A stretch of DNA of 64,000 nucleotides, from assembly GCA_009760855.2 (NCBI GenBank), contig WPIO01000091.1, forward strand, positions 434,001 to 498,000, given 5' to 3'. Under the pieces are notes generated by a model. The model was not told where the DNA came from. It did no database searches and saw only the letters and a program-made list of their open reading frames with translations. Both the position numbers and the translations under genes were made by a program. Positions 42,307 through 55,349 of this stretch are shown one piece after another. This DNA is from Cristatella mucedo (Eukaryota > Bryozoa > Phylactolaemata > Cristatellidae). Each line of letters opens with the position of its first letter. The first letter of the stretch is position 1.

Positions 42307-45300
42307 GTGAGTACACACCAATTACTAGTGCTTATGTGCATGTGTGCACACCGAGTGCTTATGGGTACTGACGCTTTGAATGCCGCCACCATACTGTGTA
42401 TGCTGCCGCTTAGAATATTATGCATGTTGACTCTATGCATGTTAACGCTAACCATACGGTCACTCTTTCTCGGCAGCATATGTGAAGTGCTTACATGTAT
42501 CACTTTCTTTGAGGGTGCACTATACATTTCTAATTCTTCTTCTTCTTATAATTTGCTCTCTACCGGTTCCGTCAAAAATTTGTGAAACTGTGTCGCAGCA
42601 GGCAGCCTCATGCAAATAGCTGATTCCACATCTTAAACGGTTTTAACTAATATACATTGGAAGTTTAGTAAAAAGGTTATTTGCTCGTCATTGCAGTTTA
42701 AATATAAGAGAGGGCGTGCTCTTTACAAATACCCACGTTGCTTCATGAAAAAATCATTTGTTGGATGCCAAAGGAACAATTGATGTAGCTCTCTTATTGA
42801 TGTATGCTAGCAATTAGAAAAAAATGAATTATTTATTACTGACTGTAGTTTTGTAATGACACTTTCGTGAACACGAGTTGATTTTCAACCGGAAGCAGTA
42901 CTCTTTAGCACTTAGCGAGGTGATGGAGTAATAGTAAGCATCGAAGCTGCTGAATCCGTAGATTCCGCAAAAACATTTCTACGAGAGAGGTAATAACCCA
43001 AGCCCACCTTTTAAATACGGCACGGCCGGACAGCGGCCTCTGCTCTCTTCAAAAGAAATGATAAGTTCGCGAGAAAAAGTTAGCACAGATGAAATCAAAT
43101 GTCAATCCTCTTAATGTTTTGATGCTAAGACTGACAGATCTCGAGTGCAAGCTTACTTGGGATCCTAAACTTGGAGACTAGCGAGAAATTGAACTCTCAA
43201 GGCATGCCACATAATGAATCTCCTAGGCCCTCTTCATACTTGGTATTACTCACTGGAGACGCAGTGCCTCTCCCGGGGCAGCGACGTAACTTCCTTCAGG
43301 AGAGCAGTGTGGCGTTGTGGGCTGAAGGAGTGACTCATTCGGCCTGCTTCTTTCAGGCATCTTCTTTTACGATACCGAAGGTCAAATAGCCTCCTCCTCC
43401 TCCTCCTCCTCCTCCACCTCCTCCTCCTCCTTCTCCTCCTCCTCCTTCTCCTCCTCCGTACGGTCTTTTGAATACCAGGACATTCGAGTGGATAATTATT
43501 TTTTTCGAATTCTCCTTGATTGACAAAATTACCTTCTGTTAATCTGCATACAATCACGTGTGAAAGCAATTCTACGTGACTTGCCTCAAAACTATTTTAC
43601 TCTAACAATTGGCCGACTATAGTTAACGAGTTAGATATAATTACAGTGAATAAGCGATTTGCCGCTGTATTTTACTTTGGAGCTCATAAGGCTTCTCCGT
43701 TAATTATAAAAAAGATTTCAGACGAGGAAATGAGAACCAAATGCTCTTGCTACAAACGAGCTGTGGCGTCTTCTCACAAAGCCCAAGTGCCACCAAAACA
43801 GCCCTCGTAACGTTAAAAATCATTACGGACGCGTATTAACTCCAGAAAAGCCAGAGCCTTAAAGTTCAGATAATACGACGCAGATGGGAATGTTGATGGT
43901 TACGACGTACATCGGTATGTTGATGGTTACGGAAATCGGTAGTAGAGCTTTAAAATAGTAGATAGTAGAGCTTTAAAATCACGCTTTAAAATAAGCAGCC
44001 GCCGCCCGCATGCGGCTGCGGAGAGTGGCCTCTTCGAGAGCAACGGAACGTTTCAAGCGTCGAGCGCTGGCCTGGTCCAAAACTCGCACTCGACGCTAGA
44101 AGCACAACTCACCAGCCTTCTGGATTTGGCTTTTCGTATGGACCAACCCTAGATTATGCAATAACCTCAGTTGCTTGTAATAGATTATTCAAAATAATTT
44201 AAAGGCTAATAGTTTTTAAATTTGCAGTAATAAACTAGCTGACGCAGCAAGTCAACTTTTCGATCTATTTCAACAAACCCACATAAGCCGTGAAGAAACT
44301 AAATCAAGTGGTTAGTCAGTGGCCAAATAGTAGCATTCAGTAAAAATGCTAATGCTACGTATTATAGTGATTTCCTGTAAGACTAAGCTGGATGAACGGT
44401 ACCTCGCCAAATAACAATAACATGCAAATTTGTTGAAATCATTATCGCGTACATTTTTCGCAAGTAGAGAGCGCACTTTGTAATGAGCAAGTGGTTTTCA
44501 GTTTCGCATTAAGTTTCATAAAGACATGAGATAAATTGCAATCAATCGGTAGGGAGTTAGTTCTAAGAATTACATTAGCAAGAACTGGATGCTTATGTCT
44601 CGAAGGTTTTGAGGTTTATATTCGTACAGTTCACAGATCACTGTAAGAGGAGCTAGAGTACAACGAGATAATAATAATAATGAATTCAATACAGCGCCCT
44701 CAGAGAGCTCAATCTCTTTCTAGGCACTTAACTTAACAATTGCTACAAAGGAAGATGACATCCGAGAGGTGCATAGTTGCTATAGGCAATCCAGAATGAA
44801 GTATGTAAAGCAAGCGAGATGCGATTGAGCAGACGTTGTGGTTTATTAGATGCTTCATTGGAAGCAAGTGTAAGTAAAAGAAAGGTGATGAAATGTAGCA
44901 GGTGCATCGTCTACGCACAAACAATCCTAGTCGCCTATGTGTGCATCACGTGTGTCAAACTGCACAGCTGCAGGAAGATGCACAAAAAGAGAGGCACGTC
45001 ATAGGATCGGGTCTTATAAATGCATACGCACATTTGCCTTCGGATTTCTCATCTAAGAGTAACAAATGTTTCTTAATTCTGTTTAATTGAAAGCGGAGTA
45101 ACAATTTGACATTTTCTATCAATCGGTATCAATTGCTTAAACCAAATGAAGTCACTTATAGCAACGCAAAGCACCTTACTCAAAAACTATATGAGGGACC
45201 CAAAAAATATCTGTTCATTGCAAAGCATCTTCAAAATAGTGGCAGAACATCTTATGTTCTTTTAGCTTATCTTGCTACGAGTAATACAGAGTTGTGAGCT

Positions 45301-48300
45301 CACGGCTGAAATCAAATGCACCAGCTTAGTTGTGGAGTGTGCTCATTTAAGGCTTGCCTAAGACTGATCAAGCTGAAGAAAGTTATGCAAGCGATTCTTT
45401 CTAAATTCTGATTACTACTGAATATCCCCAAGACCGTTAGACTAGTCTTGATTTTATTCAGAGCGAACGCCCATTTGTGAAAATCCAAGTGACTTAGACG
45501 AAAGGATTTTGTTCATTTGAAAAAGAAAGCTGGTGACCAAAGTAAGAGTAAAAATGTTCCACTGGTTAAGGCCGGTAAAATTTCATGTCATTGACGTTGG
45601 CACATAGTCGACACAAGAATCAACAAATGAAACTTTTAAAGCGCCAAGCTCAGCTCAAAGAGCCGACGATGGAGGCTAGTCATTCCTGTTGGAAAAGCAA
45701 ACGCTGAAGCAATATTTGATCACATTTTATAATTAATAAAATATGGCATATTATGTAATTGAAAGGGAAGCGAAAAAAATTATTTTTGCGCTGCATCAGC
45801 AAATAGGCAGTGCCTTTAAGGTGTAATGATCTAAGTCTTCATGCCTAGCATTGTGGTCCCTTGTTCAAAAGTGAGTTCTGGAGGCGCGCAGAATGATTTG
45901 ACTGATAATTCATTCAAAAATGGTAAGTTAGTTTAGCGTAACTGTTTTGGCCAATGTGTTAAGGAGCTCAGCTTTACGACCAAGGTCGTGGGCTCAATCC
46001 CTATAGCCAATGTTAAAATGTCCTCTGGACATGTTCTAAAAGGCTTGTATAGCCTTCAGCTTCAGCTAGTCGATACCAACGATTCTACGCGAAGGTCAGT
46101 CAATTCGTGAATATATTGCTAGGACTTGTAACTGACTTACACCACCAGATGTTATACCAGTGATAGTTAAATCACCAAATGAATGTAATTTCAAATTTTG
46201 GTTGACTATGTTTTGAGCTGCTTTCTACTTAATTATACAGCCGGCATGACTTGAAGCGCATGTGAACGTACATGAAAGTTCTCAAGATCTCCTTCGAGAA
46301 GAGCATCTGTACTGCAAGGCTGCATGAAGTCACTGTTCTATAGGTTTGGTTGCTAAAGCTTTAGTTGCTTGTGCAATCACTGAGGTCAAATTCAATGCTC
46401 ACATTACGTGATTTTGCAGTTATTATACACTGGACAATCACACAGCACGCTGCCATGCAATTTACTAGCATACTGACTGTCTATAACAGACAAACGAGCT
46501 GGTTAGGCCCAGTGGTTAAGGTGATCGCTCTGACCAAAGTCTAGCCGAGGTTGTGGGCTTGAGCCCCGTGGCATACGTGAATCGGTTGAACAGAGATTAG
46601 GTTCTCTTAATGTAACATACAAATTAATCATTTTTATTTATTTGGAAGACGTTTTTCTTCTAATTGGGGGCTGTTGTGCTACTGTCACTTTTTGCTCAGA
46701 ATTTAGGCGTCCTCTTTGAAAATTGCCTGAATTTTAAAGGTTTCATTAGGAACAGTGCCTCAACATCCAGCCATCACGTAATGTAATGTAACGTATCGCT
46801 GTCTGTTGCTCCACAAAGCCACAATTACTATGTGGATTTTACAATGCTTACATGGGATTATGGACTTTCTACCATGATGTTTAGCAAAGAAAATTATCAG
46901 TTCCTTATTTCTGATTCGGGAAGATTATTCTAACTCCGCTTTGGCGGGGTTACTAAAAAAGCGCTAGGCAACTAAAACTGGTCATACATTTGGCTGCAAG
47001 TCTAGTTAAATAGTTCTCTAGTTTTTACCGTGTGTCTCCTCTTTATTGAAGGGGAAACTTTCAGTAGTGGGGGAGTTATGCCCCGTACTTAAAAGAGATT
47101 TATCCCACGACAGCACATTCAATGATAGCCTTCGTAGACTAATAGAACGATCGGCATGAAAATTGAATCAACAACAAGGGTAACATTAATTATCTTATGA
47201 TGTAGTCATAGCTGCCATGTTGACTTTCTGATGACCTGTAAAAGTCAAGTTCAAGTTTTGAAGTTGACATTAGCCAAACACGTTCACCTTAAAAAGTCAA
47301 CAAATTCAATATAACGCACTTTAAGATATGTAAAGAACACAGCTAAAAAGATGAAGGACACTTTTGTGCAGACTGGGAGACATCTTAAAATGAAAAATAT
47401 AGTAATATTGTTAATACCAGTTTTTCAATTTATCTATTAACCAAATCATTAAAAAAATGCTCCGGAAAGTTTTAACTACTATAACCACATTGCAGAGCCT
47501 ATGAACATTGATTGAATCCTAGTAATACTAAAATTGAAATAAATTGTGCTTCAATTGTAAGTTACATTTTAAAAAGGAATAGTAGCTTAGTGGGAATAGC
47601 AAGATGGAGATTAATAGGAAGAAACAATTTTCTGATGAGCGATCGACAGCGAAGGAAGGTTTTGGTCCGGAACCAGTCGTTACACAATATGTGGATACAT
47701 AATTTAAATGAACCCACTAAAAAAATATTGTACGCTCTTTGAACTCAGCTGCATTGATTAGTAATAATTACATAAAACTGCATTTGAGGTTTGTTTTTAA
47801 CTTGAGTCTTAGTTTACACTTTCAGTGAGCCAATTAGTTTGAAAACCGCTTCGTGTTTTGGGGCTTATATGTTTAAATCTCGCAATGGCAACATAATCAG
47901 TGTAAAATAGCGATATAGGAATCCGGCTGATTTAATCAGTTACATTTAGCGATTGGTATAATAATAATAATAATAATTCACTTGATAAAGCACCCTCAGA
48001 GAACTCAATCTCTTTCTGGGTGCTTTACATTTGCGGCAAAGGGAGTATGCAATGCAAAGAATTATCTGCACGCATTAGATTGTGCTCCGAACGGTAGAGT
48101 TCTTAATATCAGTCTGCAACTGATTGAAGAGTATATCAGCTCACATATATTTGGACGTCACTTATTAGAAAACTTTTTAGTACTAATAACGGTAATAGCA
48201 ATAATGTGTTTGCATAACATTACCTGGGAAATTAATTCTTTTCTAGACACTGGTCGCGTACTGTAAAAGAAATTGTGACCGCATATTTAGTCGTAAAATG

Positions 48301-49874
48301 CAGTGTTGACATTGATAATATGGATAATGGAATTTAATTTATTACTATTTTTTAACTCCACACAACCACAAAACTAAGTGTGTGCTACGCAGGAGAGCTT
48401 TCCATAGCGAACTTATGTCCTAAGTGGCTTTTGGTAAGCATTCTGTAGCCGCCGTACTTCATCTCATGCAATAGAGAGAATCTGAGATACCTAGCTGAGT
48501 CAAGAGAGCAGTTGAGGCAGGAGGTAGCGAGGCAATAGCAGCTTAGGACTGCTAGAGTAGATGAGCTACAGTCGGTAACAGGAGAGTAAATGCCGTTGCG
48601 TGAGAGGCGAAGAAGCGAGTTACAAAACCTTCAGGGAAAAGTCTTCTGTCGCCAGGGGTTTTTAACCAGAGGAATGAGGTAAATAATTCATTGTCCACGG
48701 AGCCTACTTTTTAAATGCTTTCAAGTAAGTGGATATCACGAACTTGTTGTATTTTTACCTGTTTTCTCATAAACATTTGCAAGAAATATCGTAGGATCAG
48801 CTCAAAATGATGAAAAATAATTCTGATTATTATTTCTTCAAGAGTTTGATAGCAATAGGGCTGCTGCAACCCCTTGCTATCATTACGTCAATTCAAAAAA
48901 TATTATTCTAGGTGTGAGTTTTTCAAGAGAAAAGTTTTTTCTAACCTCTGGCAATCGAAATTTTGCAAGCTGTCCCTGAATAGCGGCTGGAGCACGGCGG
49001 AAACCATCTGCTGTTTCAACACGCGGCTAATTGGCACTCCTTAAACATAAAGCCTACGTCCTGGCTTTTCTTGGTAATTGAAAATCTCGTGAATCAAAGC
49101 AATTATCTGAATCTTTAGGTAGATGCAGAGCACAAGATAGGATACCCAAACTTTCATTCCCTATTAAAAATGTATGCCACATATACAGTCCTGTTAGCAA
49201 CCGCGGCGTGTCCACAGGTTCTTAATGAAGCAGCTGAGTATGCAATTTAAAGAGAAGTTCATATTAGTCTTGAGGAGAGCACAACCAATATTACGCATAT
49301 ATTATTGCTGGGGAATAACTAGTTCAAGTGGCATTGAAGGTAAAGCATGAAATAAGGATTTAGGCATCAAGATTTTATGATCACGTAAAAACAATCCGTC
49401 CAACGGCTAACAAAAATAATCTTTTCCAGACAATATCATGCTAAGTAATTTCTATCTCGTTGGCTGAAGTTTCCTGCTCCCATGGCTTCACTTGCAGGCA
49501 TTCGCATTGGGTTTTCATTCGATTTTCTTCTCGAGTATTTTCCTCGCGCTTTTTAATCATGTTATTAGCTTCAAATAAATTGATGCGATTTTTACTTTGG
49601 ACAATCTTCAGATTCTCGGTATTGCATTAATCTGCATTGCTGTGTGGGCTCATTTTCAAAAAGATTCCTACAACTATTCTCCTGTAAGGAACATTTACCA
49701 AGTCTTCTTCAATCTATCGTACGTCATGATGACTACTGGAGCATTTACGGTTCTAGTGTCTTTCATGGGATTTGTTGGATCTTTGAGAGACAACACTTGC
49801 CTACTTAGCTCGGTGAGTACATAGGTGTGTATATCTTGACTAATTTTTCAACCTGGCAGAAACTTTTTACTGGA

Positions 49875-49948
<74 letters not shown>

Positions 49949-52900
49949 TTGGTGTTTCTTTCAAATTTTTGTGATTCCGCAGCTTGATACGATCATTCTT
50001 GGTTTATCCAAAAACACGTTGGGAATAGCTTTCTATTCAAAATCACTGCTACTTGCTTTAATTCAGCGATGAGTGTTCAATCGTGAGTAGGGATTTCGAA
50101 AAAGAGCAATTTTTGAGAAAGAGTGGTTTACTACTTTCAATTTTCAAAAACAGCTGTTTTTACTTTTTATTTTCTTACTAATTTTACAGTCAATAGCCTG
50201 TTTTGTGATTAACACTCTTTAATGATATATCTTACTCGATAAATTCTAAATCAATGCATTTTTACTTCATATGCTAATAATTCAAGAAGTCAAGTGCATT
50301 AGGTGACTTTTCTGAGAGAGGCAATCTTAATTGTGTAAAATTTATTTTAAAAACAAATAATTTTTTAACCTCCGTTGACGTCGGTTTAATGGAAGGAATC
50401 CCGGTGCACAATTTCCGGAAATTTTCTGTGCACTAGCCTGAGTTCCCGAAGAGTCTGAATTCGGGCTTAAGCCATTTGAAACTGTCTTGCCCTCTGACAG
50501 CCATTGATGACCCATATTTTTGAAGCAACAAATTAAACTCCTCTTCAAGAGACTAGTTTACACTTTGAGCATCGTTTGACTACTTTTTGACGAAGAAGTT
50601 TACATCTTTTACTTCAAATAGACGAAACCTGATTTCCTGCGAAATTTAGCCCCAGTTGCTGACGGAGTGACACATGGGTCTTTGAGATTGAACTAGGAGT
50701 TGATCATATCCTTGTTCAATGGCTATTTAACGCGTCACTTCAAATTTTCCATGAGCTTAGTATTACTGTCATTATTTAGGCTATAGAGCTTGTTGAACAT
50801 GAATTCTAAAATTTTGTAATAAGTAACGGGAAACAAATTAATAAAATTTCTTATGAACGTGTTTGTAATTTGTTATGATAGTTTTATCTAATTGGCAAAA
50901 AACTTTGGTAAAGAACAATTTACTAAAAATTGAGTATGATAATTATCAAATTGATCTTAGGGCATCAACAAATATTGATGCTCTTTTCCGCCATGTCTTC
51001 AGTTTGTGATACGTCACAAATCTAAAGGATGCAATTGCCGATGAGCTAGACTGTCAATGCGGAAACTGTAGTACAATCGTCAAATGTTCTAGAAATTCCA
51101 TGACAACGTTGAAGAACCAGTCGTAGCATATAATTAATTTTTATAACCTACTGGAGGGTGTAATTCCAAGGAAGAGCTCGTTAATACTAAAAAACTAAAA
51201 CGACTTCCGATTTTCTGGCACGAAATAATGTGAAGGAGTTTGTTACCAATCTGGCTATTGATGGAATATCGATTAGAGCTATAATAATTTGAAACACGTT
51301 TATACGGGAATCAATCTCAATGGACGGATTCAAAATTCCGGGCAATGAAAGCGCTGTGGTGAAGCTGGTGCATGCTGACTACGTAGAAAAAAGAAACAAA
51401 TCTATTGCCGACATCAAGAGAAAACTCGAAAGAGGATTAGCGTTTAGCGTGACTTTGGATGAAAAAATAACCGTGAGAGGACAGGTATACTTCAAAGTCC
51501 ACAATGACGGCGATAAAACAACAATCAAGACGAGTTTTTTCTATTCGTGCACTGCTCTCGATATGGTTGAATCAATGTAAACGCATTTGAGCACTTTGGA
51601 ATAACAATATTAATAATATCATAAATAATTCTCAATCAATTATAAATAATATCAATGGAGAAGTATTAGGTAGGATCTACTCAGGAAGACTCAGCAGTAA
51701 ATAAGATATGAATTAGCCACATCGCCATCGGACAGTTCTGATTAAACCACGATCTGCACCTTGGCGCATGTGACGCGTGGTACCAGAAGAGTACTAAGAT
51801 GAATGATTTAAACCTGGATTACAAACGTATCACAAACTGAAGACATGGCGGAAAAGAGCATCAATATTTGTTGATGCCCTAAGATCAATTTAATAATTAT
51901 CATACTCAATTTTTAGTAAATTGTTCTTTACCAAATTTTTTGGCCAATTAGATAAAACTATCAAAACAAATTACAAACACGTTCATAAAAAATTTTATTA
52001 ATTTGTTTCCCGTTACTTATTATATATCCATAATGAACGTTAGAGCTTCAGTTGGGGCACTCTTTGCCTAAAAATGTATGTTAGAAACAGTGAATAAAAG
52101 CTGTATACTGTTTTATATTGGACAAAATCAGCTGTTTTACTGTTACTTTGAAATAGTTATCAGGAAGCCTAATCGCAAGGGAACTCAATTATTACCATCC
52201 AGTTTGTAAGTCTTTTAGGTGATGTGCATGTGCGCGAGATTTACACTTTATTGATTAGCAGTTTTTAGATTTGCATGCGCATTTGTTGTTAATGCCTCAA
52301 AATAAAAACTGAGATTAATCGTGTAGATGGACTTGATGCTGCCACTAATATAAACATCCGGACAATCAAGACAAGCAATATAACCAGAACCATATCAAGG
52401 AGAAATGAACACTTAAAATTTAGTGACGTTACGAAATCACAGTCACGAATTATTTACCATCGCGAGTGTTGTTTAAATAGACTAAAATTGCTTCCGAATA
52501 GCTGAAATAGTATTTCGTTGCTTGATGTAATAGGCTACGTAAATGAAAATGATATAGGCAGAGTTTCGGATTATAAACTGGACTGCTGCCTTGAACGGAC
52601 GATGTGGACATCTAAACTAAAAATGAATCTGCTCCTTATTGAACAGCCTCACTGAATGTTTTCAAATATTCATTTGCGTGCTTAAGCAAGCTACAATGTG
52701 AGAATGAGAATTTTGTTCTCTAAAAGGAAAGCTTGCTCAACTTTCGGCCTATGTGAAGGTCTAAGATGTTCTACAGTCAGTTTTGTTTCTGGCACCGAGG
52801 GTAAGGCGTGTTTTATCAACATTATCAGCTAATTTAGCAGGCTTCTGTGCATGATGTCATTGGATGGAACCAATTATGGATTTGGAGTGATAGCGAAAAT

Positions 52901-53161
52901 ATTACAGTGCGTGTAAAATTGCCTCAAATCTCACAAAGTTTTCCGTTATTTCTTTTGCCTAGTAAGCCACTTTAAAATTATACGGAGCATCCAAAGCTCC
53001 GACATAATAGCGCAATCTCGTAAAGTCTTGGTGCTAAGGGACCATCACTGGTGTATTTTTCGCTGGTTAAAACGTGTTAGTCCATAGCAAAGCCACATTT
53101 AAATACCCAAAATCCATAGCAACCAGGTTTTATCAGTTTTAAATAACTCAATCCACCAGCT

Positions 53162-53233
<72 letters not shown>

Positions 53234-55316
53234 TTTTATTTTGGCTGTGACGGACACGGTTAAATGAAGCCGTTGGCTGTACAGTGGATCCCCGGCTCCG
53301 GCTGACCGGCTCGTTCATTTTTAGTGGTGGAACAAGACTTTTGCCTTTGGATGTATTTGGATGCATATATTTACTAGTATATGTATGAGTCAGGTACTAT
53401 GCACATAATAGCTACGTACTCTCAATAATACGGCAGCATGCCAGTAGCTACAAGTTATTGTCAATAACCATCGAGTTAATTAACGACTACAACGAATGAG
53501 TACTACGTACGGTCAAAATTGGTCCAACTGTCGTAGTCAAAATGGTGGTAGGAAGCTCAGCATAGGACTTCTGTAATCTATATATAGCTTACCGTATAAT
53601 TCATTCGCGAAAGTTGACTTCGAGATAGCCTCGAAGTCTCGCGGTCGATGAAAAGGTGAACTTTTACTCAGGCACGAGTGCCTGGTATACTTGATAGACT
53701 TTGTACGTGAAACACACTCTAATCACTTAGCAGAATACTTTTCCCGGTGAACCGTGATGGCTCACCAGGTAAGGCGGTTGCTTCACGACCTCGCCCCGAG
53801 GTCGTTGGTTCGAATCTTGTGTTGGGCGATCCCATATCGCTGCTGCAAGCGGTGGTGATAGCCATAAAGGCTCTCCTGTTGCTATACAAAAGAGGTTGTT
53901 AAATCAGCTATTATTTTATTTTTATTTTTCCTGCTGAATGTTTTTCAGGCAGAATATTTTTCCTGCCGGCTGTTGAGCTTTTTGCCCGTAGCCATAATTT
54001 GTTGTCACCCTTGGTATTCGGTTTGATCGATCACTGAGCCTGCTGTTTCCAACGGTGCATGATGCAAAGAGAAATTACTAGAGACGGTCTGGTGGCTGAA
54101 ACACGACATGAAATGACCCCTCAGCAATGCCGATTCTCAAAGGCAGCCATGCTCTTGTCAGTACGCCAGATATTCTTCAACGGAGTGTGGCTGCAAAGGG
54201 AAATTAGACTGCCTTGAATCTCCATTAAATGCCGATGGAGCTGTAACCGAGATCCTTATCCTCACTCAGTGGCAATAGAAACTCATTTTAATTCTGGCCA
54301 GTAGTGTTGGTTGTAGTAGTGTAGGTTGCTCCGTGTTAAAAGATTTCAGAAATATTATGTGGCATAGTATGAACTGCTCTTTTTTTCCTGCGGAGTACAG
54401 CAATGATCGGCCGACAGCTTCGAAGGAAGCTTCTTTGAAAGAAGCTACTGACCACCAGAGAACAGAAATATGGTCCTATGAGATTTAGCGAAAGCAAACA
54501 AAATCTTTAATTTACGCACACACATTCGCATTGTCTAGACCCGGAACATGTGCATTCACAAGTCCCTAAATTTTGATTGGGAGATACACGAGCCAAATGA
54601 CATTCGGCTGCAGTGACAGAGTCAACAGGTAGGAGCGTAAGCTATTTTAAACTTGTCTTTCTAACGACATAATGCTGATAATAATCGTGTCTAAATTTGT
54701 GAATTACCACTGTGAAGTCTATAATGCGCCTTAGTAAATCGGTAAAGGTATCTGTCTCCAAAATCAAAAGTGATCAACTGAATAACGGACTTCTCTATAA
54801 TAAACTCATGAATCATTTCAAAGGATGTCCAGCAATAGCCGTACTGTGCAGCTCACTTGAAAGCCCAAATCACTGCCGAATGGCTATTACGCGAGTTAAG
54901 CTTCAACGTTGCCTCGGAGTAGATACTGACATAACCGGTTCCCGCTGTAATTCATGAACCGCAAATAATATCTAGATAGTCGTATCCTGGTTCATGTACC
55001 AAGCCGAGGTTTCAGTATAATGCCTATCTCATGTTTAATAGATAGTTGAAAATTGATAACAATTGATGTCAACTGCAAAATGAATAAAATAGCAATAGTC
55101 TATTAATTAAGACAGTAAATATCACGTTTTATTACTGAAATAGCTTTTGCTAAAGCGGCGAAAGCGGATGTTTGGTAGCACTGGCGGACGATGATACTTT
55201 AAAGACAGGAAATTTAATTGTCAGCTGAATAGATACAATGTTTCTTCGATCAAGCAACCGCGATTGCTGAAAGGTCAATGAGACCAACATTCGCAGGGTG
55301 TCGAAGTAAAACTTCT

Positions 55317-55349
<33 letters not shown>

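Larger units (their letters stand above)
50817..52022. mobile_element. DNA transposon with 198-bp terminal inverted repeats
   Basis: The first 198 bp (50,817-51,014) and last 198 bp (51,825-52,022) are reverse complements with only about five mismatches. The ends read TAATAAGTAACGGGAAAC, and a TA duplication at the border is compatible. The 1.2-kb element carries one 86-codon frame (51,320-51,580, + strand). The near identity of its repeats says it moved recently. Length and content suggest a non-autonomous internal-deletion derivative. It lies in tetraspanin intron 2. Confidence 0.88.

Noticed and set aside
43246-43569. Arg-rich 107-residue minus-strand frame
   Set aside because: Translation of the (TCC)n microsatellite.
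53744-53830. A tRNA gene
   Set aside because: The A/B boxes are followed by a conserved non-tRNA body that recurs at 36,211; a SINE explains it better.
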